This document shows positions 17,557-24,731 of a DNA stretch of 64,000 nucleotides, one piece after another (positions within the stretch are counted from its first letter, which is position 1; each line of letters opens with the position of its first letter). The position numbers and the translations under genes are program-made. The notes under the pieces were generated by a model. The model worked only from the letters and a program-made list of their open reading frames with translations. It was not told the origin of the DNA and made no database searches. The stretch is taken from contig CAVQDO010000011.1 in NCBI GenBank assembly GCA_963711255.1, positions 1 through 64,000 of the forward strand. The letters are read 5' to 3'. This DNA comes from GCA-2746365 sp963711255. GTDB lineage: Bacteria > Pseudomonadota > Gammaproteobacteria > SZUA-229.

Positions 17557-18290
17557 TGAGTGATATTGAAATTAACGAAGATACATTAAACCTGTTTATC
17601 GATGAGCAGCTTGCCAGTGATGAAATGGATCAAATTCGTCAGGCATTATTGAGTGATGAAAAATTACGTGAGAAGGTCTGTCAACTGAAAGCAGTCCGAG
17701 AGCTTGTCGGCTATGCGTACACTGAAGTGCCAGCGTCAAAATACCCGGCCGTGGTTAAACCGCCATCCGGGTCTTTGTTTGCTCGAGCAATTGCAGCTTC
17801 TGTAACACTGGTTATCGGGGTTATTGTCGGCTGGTCAACTTACCAGTATTCACCTAATGCTGCGAATGCGATCTCAGCTGAAAATACATTTCAGTATGTT
17901 GCTAATCATGTAAAGGTTGATCATACAAGACGTAAAATCATTTTACATATCGATTCTGCAGATTTACAGGTGGTTAATGCCGCATTGAATGAGGTGGATA
18001 ATTTGATAGCGACATACCGTCATGCCAATACGCCGATGCAGCTTGAAGTGGTTACTAATAAGTCGGGTATTAATATTTTAAGGCCGGATATATCACCTTA
18101 TGTCGGCCGAATTCAAAAGCTGATTGATGATGACAGTGTTTCTTTTTATGCCTGTGAACGATCTATTAAAAAGGCGTCCAGGAAAGAAGGTGTAGAGGTA
18201 GTGTTGATGCCAGAGGTGAAAAAAGATAAGACCGCGAGAGAAATTATACCCAGGCGCCTGGAGAAGGGCTGGGTTTATATAAAAGCGTAA
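17556..18290 (+). CDS. anti-sigma factor with periplasmic DsrE-like sensor domain
   Basis: A 244-residue membrane protein. The cytoplasmic part (about 1-70: NEDTLNLFIDEQLASDEM..., EKVCQLKAVRELVGYAY) resembles anti-sigma N-terminal domains, without a zinc-binding HxxxCxxC motif. One membrane helix lies at about 74-95. The periplasmic part (about 110-244) resembles the two secreted DsrE-like proteins nearby: RRKIILHIDSADLQVVNAAL, MQLEVVTNKSGINIL, a Cys (about 200) in VSFYACERSIKK and the C-terminal RLEKGWVYIKA. It is coupled to the sigma gene by TAATG. Inference: the DsrE domain senses a reactive sulfur species through Cys200 and releases the sigma factor. I know of no described sensor of this build. 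Confidence 0.78.
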   Translation: MSDIEINEDTLNLFIDEQLASDEMDQIRQALLSDEKLREKVCQLKAVRELVGYAYTEVPASKYPAVVKPPSGSLFARAIAASVTLVIGVIVGWSTYQYSPNAANAISAENTFQYVANHVKVDHTRRKIILHIDSADLQVVNAALNEVDNLIATYRHANTPMQLEVVTNKSGINILRPDISPYVGRIQKLIDDDSVSFYACERSIKKASRKEGVEVVLMPEVKKDKTAREIIPRRLEKGWVYIKA

Positions 18291-18301
18291 TAATTCCGCT
18301 C

Positions 18302-18829
18302 CTACGTTTCTGTATCTTCTTCAAACAGGAAACTTTCAATCATCCAGTCATGCTCGTTTGCATTAAGCACCAGGCACGATGGGCCGCCATGTGTGCGGAC
18401 TTTTCCTGATGCGCCGGGATTGATTACCCAGGGGTGCTGCTCCCGGTCTATTACTCTGTGGTGCGTGTGGCCGTATACAACCAGTTTGGCATCGCTGTAA
18501 TCTGTACGAAAAGTTTCGTGTTCAGGGTGGTTGCCCAGACGATGGCCATGTTCAACGATAAGGTATCCGCCGGGTAGTTCCAGTTTTTCGCACGCGGGCA
18601 GGGCACTAACAATTTCGGCTTCTTCGTCCGCCCAGAATGCGGGAAAATCATTGTTTCCTGCTACTGCAATGAGTTTTTTACGCGGCTTAAGCTGTTCCAG
18701 CACATGCGCGTTAAAAATGTCTCCGGCATGCACAATGTAATCACACTGGTTAACGACCTCAGTTATTCTCGGGTCGAGAAAGCCATGTGAGTCAGAAAGT
18801 ATGCCTACGGTTACGTTTTTATTGTTCAT
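18302..18829 (-). CDS. YfcE/MJ0936-type metallophosphoesterase
   Basis: Cytoplasmic phosphodiesterase of 175 residues with the full metal-binding set: GILSDSHG, HAGDIF, AGNNDF, EHGHRLG and GHTHH, ending with INPGASGK. Length and motifs match the YfcE group. It points toward the anti-sigma gene, with the two genes separated by only a few bases. Substrate not identifiable from sequence. Confidence 0.85.
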   Translation of the reverse strand: MNNKNVTVGILSDSHGFLDPRITEVVNQCDYIVHAGDIFNAHVLEQLKPRKKLIAVAGNNDFPAFWADEEAEIVSALPACEKLELPGGYLIVEHGHRLGNHPEHETFRTDYSDAKLVVYGHTHHRVIDREQHPWVINPGASGKVRTHGGPSCLVLNANEHDWMIESFLFEEDTET

Positions 18830-18870
18830 TGAAAATTATTTTCTAATAGTATTAATAAACTAGAGATATT

Positions 18871-18940
18871 TTAACAGCAGAGACGCGGAGGCGCAGATAT
18901 TTTTTCTGTTTTTTGCGCCTCCGCGTCTCTGCGCTGAAAT
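18871..18940. repeat. dispersed palindromic repeat, family B copy 1
   Basis: Arms gcagagacgcggaggcgca and tgcgcctccgcgtctctgc, 19 bp perfect, with a T-rich loop of about 18 bp. Shortest intact copy of the family. Confidence 0.8.
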
Positions 18941-18969
18941 ATTTTTATAATCTAGACTATTATGTACGT

Positions 18970-19851
18970 ATGCGTAATACCGAACTAAGCAAAGAACCGA
19001 ATTTCTGGAAGGGTACATTCATGGCAATGGCCAGTCCCTGTGATGTCTTGATGGAAGTTGAGGATGAGTCGCTGGCGCAGCAAATTCTTCAGGCAGTGGC
19101 CAATGAGGCATGGCGCATCGAAGACAAGTTCAGCCGTTATAAAAAAGACAATATCATTTACCAGATCAATCACGCGAATGGTGAAACGGTTTCACTTGAT
19201 GAGGAAACTTCCCGTCTGCTTGATTTTGCTAACGAATTATACGAATTAAGTGAAGGTCTGTTTGATGTTACCTCGGGTGTGTTACGCCAGGTATGGACTT
19301 TTGATGGCAGTGACCGTTTGCCCGAAAAAAAAGCGATTAAAAAGATTTTAAAAAAAATAGGCTGGGAAAAAGTTACCAGGGAAGCTGGCAGTATTACCTT
19401 GCCGGAACAAATGGAAATTGACCTTGGTGGTATCGGTAAAGAATATGCCGTGGATCGATGTGTGCAAATCGCCCGGCAAAAAACCGATAACAGTGTACTG
19501 GTGAATTTTGGCGGTGACCTGGCCATGACAGCTGCACGCAGTAATGATGCTTACTGGTCAGTGGGGCGCTTGATTACAGGCTCTGATGATGCCTGCGGAA
19601 TATTCCAGTTATACAGCGGTGCCATCGCAACCAGTGGTGACGCAAACCGTTATTTACTAAAAGACGGCATTCGTTACAGCCATATATTAAACCCGAAAAC
19701 CGGCTGGCCTGTGTTAGATGCGCCGCATACAGTTAGTGTTGCCGCTACCACCTGTGTCGAGGCGGGAATGATGTCTACTTTTGCAATGCTGCAGGGTGGT
19801 GATGCGGAACAGTTTTTAAAAATGCAGGAAGTTTCTTACTGGGTTGATTGA
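18970..19851 (+). CDS. apbE: FAD:protein FMN transferase (ApbE)
   Basis: Attaches FMN covalently to threonine of flavoproteins such as NqrB/RnfG or related periplasmic flavoproteins. Family motifs: FSRYKKDNIIYQIN, DLGGIGKEYAVDRC, NFGGDLAMTA, SGAIATSGDANRY and YSHILNPKTGWPV with VAATTCVEAGMMSTFAML. The start at 18970 is chosen because upstream in-frame codons lie inside a palindromic repeat. No signal peptide is seen from this start, so a cytoplasmic form is possible. About 290 residues, slightly short at the C terminus. Its flavoprotein partner is not in the window. Confidence 0.88.
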   Translation: MRNTELSKEPNFWKGTFMAMASPCDVLMEVEDESLAQQILQAVANEAWRIEDKFSRYKKDNIIYQINHANGETVSLDEETSRLLDFANELYELSEGLFDVTSGVLRQVWTFDGSDRLPEKKAIKKILKKIGWEKVTREAGSITLPEQMEIDLGGIGKEYAVDRCVQIARQKTDNSVLVNFGGDLAMTAARSNDAYWSVGRLITGSDDACGIFQLYSGAIATSGDANRYLLKDGIRYSHILNPKTGWPVLDAPHTVSVAATTCVEAGMMSTFAMLQGGDAEQFLKMQEVSYWVD

Positions 19852-19866
19852 AAGCTGAAAAACATT

Positions 19867-19915
19867 TAACCGCATAGACGGGGAATATAAAGTTTCCTTC
19901 GTGTCTCTGCGGTGA
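19867..19915. repeat. dispersed palindromic repeat, family B degenerate copy
   Basis: Arms ccgcatagacgggga and gtgtctctgcggtg around a short loop. Recognisable but decayed relative of the copy at 18871. Confidence 0.55.
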
Positions 19916-19968
19916 AAAGCTTTAAAATGAAATCACACCTTAGCCACATCAATGCAGGCATAAAAAAA

Positions 19969-19988
19969 GGCGCTCATAAATGAGCGCC
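19969..19988. terminator. terminator of sat
   Basis: Perfect stem ggcgctca/tgagcgcc with A run before and T run after, downstream of sat on the minus strand. Confidence 0.85.
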
Positions 19989-20012
19989 TTTTTTATTAAC
20001 AACTAAATAAGA

Positions 20013-21212
20013 TTATTTAGCAGCGTCTAAAGCATGGTAGTACTCGATCAGGATCTTGGCTACTTCAGGACGAGAGAACTCTTTAGGCGGAGCTATGCCC
20101 TGGCCTAACATCTCACGAACTTTAGTACCTGAGAGAAGAACAAAGTCTTCTTTTTCATGATCAGGGGCTTCACACATCATTACTACTTTATCCAGCTTCT
20201 TGGAGTATGCAGTGTGGTCGGCTTTGAAAATTTCAATATCTAAAGCGCCAGCTGGTACGTCATTTTCAAAAATTGTTTGCGCATCAAAGGCACCATAGTG
20301 ATCACCAACACCAGCATGGTCGCGACCAATGATGAAATGTGTTGCGCCCATGTTTTGACGGAATAGTGCGTGTAGTACAGCTTCACGCGGACCAGCGTAT
20401 AACATATCAAAACCGTAACCAGTAACCATGGCACTGTTTTCAGGGAAATAGAGTTCAACCATTTTACGAATAGCAGCATCACGAACTGGTGCAGGAATAT
20501 CGCCTGGTTTCAGTTTGCCCAGTAACATGTGAATAACTAAACCGTCACAGTTCAAACGATCCATTGCCATGTGGCAAAGTTCTTCGTGTGCCAGGTGCAT
20601 TGGATTACGAGTCTGGAATGCAACAATTTTCTTCCAGCCGCGTTCTGAGATTTCATTACGAATTTCTACAGCAGTGCGGAAAGTGTCAGGGAACTCAGTC
20701 TGGAAGTATGAGAAGTTCAATACTTTGATTGGGCCTGAAAGACATACTTTGCCCTGTGCTGCAAAAGCGTCAACACCAGGATGGTCTTCACCTGCAGCCG
20801 GCGCATAAACCTTGTCTGAAATTAATTTGATTTCATCGTCAGAAAATTCTTCAACTGCTTCGACATCCATAACCGCAACAACAGGGTTGCCTTCTACGTT
20901 TGGATCTTTAAGTGCAATACGATCACCGGCTTTAATACCCGCTGCATCATGTACAAGGTTTAAAACAGGTGTAGGCCAGAATAAACCCGAAGTTGTTTTC
21001 ATGTCGGTAGCAACAGAAAGTGCATCGGCTTTACTCATATAACCAGTTAACGGGTTGAAGTAACCTGCACCCATCATTACTGCATTAGCAGCTGTAGCAG
21101 AACTTACTACGATAGAAGGCAGGCTTTCCGCTTCTTTCTGTAAGGCGTCATTTTCAGCCGAGTCATATACGAACAACGGATTAAGTTCGTCAGAACCATG
21201 AGGTTTGATCAT
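20013..21212 (-). CDS. sat: sulfate adenylyltransferase (ATP sulfurylase)
   Basis: In sulfur oxidisers this enzyme runs in the ATP-forming direction: APS plus PPi to sulfate plus ATP, the last step of sulfite oxidation via APS reductase. The 399-residue protein is the homo-oligomeric dissimilatory type without an APS kinase domain. Active-site motifs: QTRNPMHLAHEEL, the GRDHAGVGDHYG loop and LSGTKVREML near the C terminus. It is a single gene with its own terminator; aprAB are not in the window. A PPi-consuming Sat links to the PPi-using hppA/pfp genes about 4 kb away. Divergent from the sulfur globule gene across about 400 bp. Confidence 0.95.
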   Translation of the reverse strand: MIKPHGSDELNPLFVYDSAENDALQKEAESLPSIVVSSATAANAVMMGAGYFNPLTGYMSKADALSVATDMKTTSGLFWPTPVLNLVHDAAGIKAGDRIALKDPNVEGNPVVAVMDVEAVEEFSDDEIKLISDKVYAPAAGEDHPGVDAFAAQGKVCLSGPIKVLNFSYFQTEFPDTFRTAVEIRNEISERGWKKIVAFQTRNPMHLAHEELCHMAMDRLNCDGLVIHMLLGKLKPGDIPAPVRDAAIRKMVELYFPENSAMVTGYGFDMLYAGPREAVLHALFRQNMGATHFIIGRDHAGVGDHYGAFDAQTIFENDVPAGALDIEIFKADHTAYSKKLDKVVMMCEAPDHEKEDFVLLSGTKVREMLGQGIAPPKEFSRPEVAKILIEYYHALDAAK

Positions 21213-21470
21213 GTGTAATCTCCAAGTGGCATCACGCTGACCTTTATAGCTGTAGGGCCAGCCTAATATTTAAAAAATATGTTATTTTGACTATGGCGTT
21301 AACGAAGAGCGATGCTTAATTATCGAGAGAATCACCAACTACTCAAAATGCGCGCGTATTCTAACCTAAAGTTAGACATTTTCGTAGTCACTTGAAGTAA
21401 GCGGCTATTTTGACTTTATTTCAGGCCTGAAAAGCTGAAAATTGGTCTTCTCAGATGATATTATGCGTTT

Positions 21471-21511
21471 TTGATTTATATCAATATGTTACCGGTAGAT
21501 TCTTGTAATAT
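21471..21511 (+). promoter_or_regulatory. FNR/Anr-type box and -10 upstream of sulfur globule gene
   Basis: TTGATTTATATCAA at 21471-21484 is a perfect TTGAT-N4-ATCAA FNR-type palindrome. A TAATAT -10 candidate at 21506-21511 places the box centre about 41 bp upstream of the expected start, the standard class II activator position. The rest of the 397-bp gap shows no gene. Confidence 0.6.
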
Positions 21512-21609
21512 TTATGTCGTTGGTTATATTATTTAGTTTTCACGGACCCGTTATCTGTATTAGGGTGAATGTGAGAAATGTTCAACAAATGATCCCTGGA
21601 GGATAGCGC

Positions 21610-22026
21610 ATGAAAATTTTACAAATCGCTACAGCAGTAGCTATATTAGCTGTTTCAACTTCTGCCAACGCTTGGTGGAACGACAATAACGATAGTAACT
21701 GGAATAATAATAATCGTTGGAATAACGATAGTTATGGTTCAGGTTCAGGTTACGGTGATGGTTATGGTGATGGTTCCGGTGATGTGGATGGTAGTTTTAA
21801 CTTTGGTATGAGCGGTAACGCACGTGGTAGCGGTCGCGGTAATGCCCGTAACGAGTACTATGGTGACAACCGCTGGGATAACCGTTGGGACAATCGTTGG
21901 GACAACCGTTATAACAACTATAATGGTTATTACAACCGTCCGTACTACGGTCCTCGTCCATATTATGGTCCAGGCCCTGCTGCAGCTCCTGCTCCAGCAC
22001 CAGCTGCTCCAGCACCAGCACAGTAA
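21610..22026 (+). CDS. candidate sulfur globule envelope protein
   Basis: A 138-residue secreted protein with signal peptide (MKILQIATAVAILAVSTSANA) and a mature sequence of very low complexity. It has Asn/Trp/Gly/Tyr/Asp-rich repeats (three near-identical NRWD units around residues 85-98), then PYYGPRPYYGPGP and an Ala/Pro tail. This composition (Gly plus aromatic residues, secreted) is that of the structural proteins that coat periplasmic sulfur globules. GGAGG lies eight bases upstream of the ATG. Context agrees: next to sat, with dsr genes in the same window. Low-complexity secreted proteins can be misjudged, so this is a composition- and context-based call. Confidence 0.62.
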   Translation: MKILQIATAVAILAVSTSANAWWNDNNDSNWNNNNRWNNDSYGSGSGYGDGYGDGSGDVDGSFNFGMSGNARGSGRGNARNEYYGDNRWDNRWDNRWDNRYNNYNGYYNRPYYGPRPYYGPGPAAAPAPAPAAPAPAQ

Positions 22027-22073
22027 TAGTGCTAGCTCTGTCGCCGATGGCGACAGGGCAGGTGTTAAGGCTT

Positions 22074-22110
22074 AAAAGCTGATTATCCACACGGATAGTC
22101 AGCTTTTTTT
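22074..22110 (+). terminator. terminator of sulfur globule gene
   Basis: Stem aaaagctga/tcagctttt with short inner pairing tcc/gga, followed by a T run. A second hairpin (ctgtcgccgatggcgacag, 22037-22055) lies just upstream. Confidence 0.7.
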
Positions 22111-22123
22111 ATGCCCAGGGAAG

Positions 22124-22287
22124 GGCGGTATATCGCAAGGAGCCATGGAAGGCGGTGCGTGTATGTACAGGATGTACGGTATATCGCGGTGCCATGGAAG
22201 GCGGTGCGAATATGTACAGGATGTACGGTATATCGCAAGGAGCCATGGAAGGCGGTGCGAATATGTACAGGATGTACGGTATATCGC
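22124..22287. repeat. tandem repeat, about 50-bp unit
   Basis: Three full units and a partial one of ccatggaaggcggtgcg-N-tatgtacaggatgtacggtatatcgc. Unit starts (ccatgg) are at 22143, 22192 and 22243, so units are 49 and 51 bp. Each contains the palindromic core gtacaggatgtac. The variable joint between units is either ggtg or aaggag. It lies between a terminator and the 3' end of msrA. Confidence 0.85.
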
Positions 22288-22308
22288 TGCGGCCCAAGCG
22301 AAATCTGG

Positions 22309-22896
22309 TTATTGTCCACCCCAGATTTCTTCCAGGCGCTGATCTCGACCACAGCTGTAACGATAAAACTTATAGCGAACAGGGTTTTTCAGGTAATAAT
22401 CCTGGTGGTAGTCTTCCGCCGGGTAGAAGGTAGAAGCCGGTAATATTTCGGTGCTTACTGGTTTGTCGAACATTTTACTTTTGTTCAACCTGGCCAGTGA
22501 AGCCAGAGCAGACTGTTTTTGATGCTCATCCAGGTAATAAATACCGGAGCGGTACTGCGTTCCTGAATCACAGAACTGCCTGTTAACTGCGACCGGATCT
22601 ATATTTTTCCAGAATGTTTCAAGCAGCTGTGTGTAGCTGATTTTGCTCGCATCATAAATAATTTGTATGGCTTCAGTATGTCCGGTGCTGCCTGCAGAAA
22701 CTTCTTTATAGCCAGGGTTCTTTTTATGCCCGGCAGTATAGCCGGAAGTGGTAGAAATTACGCCGTCAAGTTTATCGAAGGGAGGTTCCATACACCAGAA
22801 GCAACCGCCGGCAAACAGGGCTTTTTTATGTTCGTGGTTGTCAGCATAAGCGGAAGAAATAAGTACTGTGAGCAGGAGTATGAGTATTGGTTTCAT
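22309..22896 (-). CDS. msrA: peptide-methionine (S)-S-oxide reductase MsrA
   Basis: Repairs oxidised methionine. The signature FAGGCFWCMEPPFD holds the catalytic Cys (about residue 32), and VSAGSTGHTEAI, RSGIYYLDEHQK and EDYHQDYYLKNP follow. The N-terminal MKPILILLLTVLISSAYA is a signal peptide, so this copy acts in the periplasm, where reactive oxygen and sulfur species are met. Length of 195 residues is normal. Single gene. A gap of about 280 bp follows on its 5' side (22897-23174) with nothing recognisable. Confidence 0.93.
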   Translation of the reverse strand: MKPILILLLTVLISSAYADNHEHKKALFAGGCFWCMEPPFDKLDGVISTTSGYTAGHKKNPGYKEVSAGSTGHTEAIQIIYDASKISYTQLLETFWKNIDPVAVNRQFCDSGTQYRSGIYYLDEHQKQSALASLARLNKSKMFDKPVSTEILPASTFYPAEDYHQDYYLKNPVRYKFYRYSCGRDQRLEEIWGGQ

Positions 22897-23174
22897 ATTA
22901 ATCCAGTGGTCAATTTTTGTGGTAACAGAGAGTTGTGGGACTACTGAAATTGAAGATAGTTTCTATGAAATCGATAACAGCTAGAGCCGGCAGTTAATAC
23001 CGGTCTGCCAAGGCATCAGTTTGAAGTATTAAAGCGTTTAAGCTTCTGCAATATAGTCATCTGTATCATTGCTAATGAGAATGCTTTTATCTTCCATTTC
23101 CATATTAAATAACCATAAATCTTAGTCAGGTATTATTAAAGGCGCGGTTATTTATGCATGGACTGTTACCTCGG

Positions 23175-23884
23175 CTAAAACATTAAGCCAAAGATAAAAC
23201 GGTAGCTGGTGAAATCAGCTGTATTGCTGCTCCCGATGTCAATAATGTTAGTCGTTATGCCGCCTTTGAGATAAATCTTTCGGTTAAAGTCGTAACGTAA
23301 GCCCGCACCGGCGCCGTAGTTAAACTCTGTTGCTGTATATGTCTGTGCTCTTGGTGTGCAGATCATATCCCCACCACGGGTCCCACCAGCAGCCTGTGGT
23401 AATGTTTCCGGTAGGAATGCCGGAATCGATGAATGTGGTGCCAAAGTTGGCCGAAATGTATGGCGTGAGGGCTGTACTTAACAGATTGTAAGTGAAATCA
23501 AAATTAAGCGAACTGGTATATAAATTGGCTGAAAATTTCTCGAGTGTATTTGAATCATCGTCAATTATCCGTTTACCGGAATAATTAGAATTGCTGGCAG
23601 CAAACAATAAGCTCAGCTCGATATGGCGGTTTATATTGTAACCGAAGTCCGAAGCCGAGGCTGGAGCGTTCATTGATGTCGGCTTCGGCAGCATTATCAA
23701 ATTCTAAAAGTTTAGAATTTGTAAATTGTGGTGCCAGGAAAAATTCCCATTTTTCACTGCGAGAGTCATTAAATGCATTGGCGTTTAAACTGGATAATGA
23801 TATTAAAATTAAAAGGGCATTAATGCATCTGTTAGAAATTGCACGCAACGGGGTGCAACGATATGAAGCAGGCAAGACTTCCAT
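23175..23884 (-). pseudogene. outer membrane beta-barrel protein, frameshifted
   Basis: Three overlapping frames together give one barrel-like protein of about 230 residues. The first part, to about 23650, has a signal segment (INALLILISLSSLNANA) and KWEFFLAPQFTNSK. The second (FGYNINRHIELSLLFAASNSNYSG ... YISANFGTTFIDSGIPTG and CWWDPWWGY) runs to about 23362. The third (CTPRAQTYTATEFNYGAGAGLRYDF ... SYRFIFGLMF) ends with a terminal Phe. Strand pattern and the Cys-Trp loop resemble small OmpW/OmpX-like barrels. Two one-base shifts are needed, so it is either a pseudogene or affected by sequence errors. Confidence 0.65.
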
Positions 23885-23965
23885 AGTATATTTTCTCTAA
23901 CGAAAGATGCCCGATTATATAAAATCCCTGCCTGTCATAGTAAAAACTTGTAGCCGGTCAGGTAT

Positions 23966-24292
23966 CTATTCGGCACAATCCACACAAGTGGTTGCATAGG
24001 GCAGGGCTGAGAGCCTTTTTTCAGGAATCTCTATATTGCACTTTGTGCAGATGCCATAATTACCCGCTTCAATGCGTGCGAGTGCAGCATCAATTAAGTT
24101 AACCGTTTGCTGTGCTTCGTCGTCGATGGCGCTGAGTACTTCGTCATTTTCACGCTGTGTTACCTGCTCGGCAAAATCTTTTTCGACTGGTTCTTTTTTG
24201 TGATGAATGTCAGCATCAATAGCTTCAATTCTATGCGTTAGTTCATTACGCAATGTCTGCAACTTGCTAACCGTTTGATCAAGTGATGTCAT
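23966..24292 (-). CDS. TraR/DksA family zinc-finger regulator
   Basis: A 108-residue RNA polymerase-binding protein of the DksA/TraR group. It has an N-terminal coiled coil (residues 1-70) and a C-terminal zinc finger with CTKC and CVDC (GICTKCNIEIPEKRL ... TTCVDCAE). It is shorter than DksA and has a DDE-type acidic tip (ISAIDDEAQ region), so it may act in the secondary channel of RNA polymerase. It lies 32 bp from the ydcH-like gene, probably in one transcript. Confidence 0.85.
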   Translation of the reverse strand: MTSLDQTVSKLQTLRNELTHRIEAIDADIHHKKEPVEKDFAEQVTQRENDEVLSAIDDEAQQTVNLIDAALARIEAGNYGICTKCNIEIPEKRLSALPYATTCVDCAE

Positions 24293-24324
24293 TTATATTT
24301 CCTGTTATGTTCCCGTAAAAAATA

Positions 24325-24561
24325 TCATTCTCTCAGCATTTTATAAATAATATCTTTAAGGTGCAGACGTTCCTTTTTAATGCTGTCCAGATAGTCGTCA
24401 TTAACAATTTCGATGCCCTGCTCAGCGCGGAAAATGGATTTATCTATGCCTTCGTATTCATGTGCAAGCCGTCGAAAATGTGCGTTGTTTAACTTTAGAT
24501 CATGAATGGTATCTTTATATTCTGCAAATTCTTCAATCAACGGGTGGTGTGAAATAGGCAT
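24325..24561 (-). CDS. YdcH family (DUF465) protein
   Basis: Small, highly charged 78-residue helical protein with the family pattern HPLIEEF, NAHFRRLAHEYEGIDKSIFRAE and LKKERLHLKDIIY-like end. Probably a short coiled coil. Cotranscribed with the DksA/TraR gene downstream. Function unknown. Confidence 0.85.
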   Translation of the reverse strand: MPISHHPLIEEFAEYKDTIHDLKLNNAHFRRLAHEYEGIDKSIFRAEQGIEIVNDDYLDSIKKERLHLKDIIYKMLRE

Positions 24562-24679
24562 ATAGCACTCTCTTTTATTGTAATAATAAGAGTTAATCTC
24601 AAATTGTCTATAGCTGCCTTGATTAGAATCAAATTTATCTTGAATTAAGATTCTGAGTGATTGTTTTTATTAATAAAAA

Positions 24680-24704
24680 AGCCGGACCATTATATGGCCC
24701 GGCT
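24680..24704. terminator. terminator of hppA
   Basis: Stem agccgg(a)cca/tgg(c)ccggct with A run on the left, giving a T run on the minus strand after hppA. Confidence 0.75.
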
Positions 24705-24731
24705 TTTAGTTTTTGACGATGTACTGTGCTA

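Noticed and set aside
22083..22443. Open frames over the tandem repeat with repeated CTGCTVYR- or YILYIFAP-like peptides
   Set aside because: They exist in several frames on both strands, only because the repeat lacks stops; no ribosome site and no protein-like composition.
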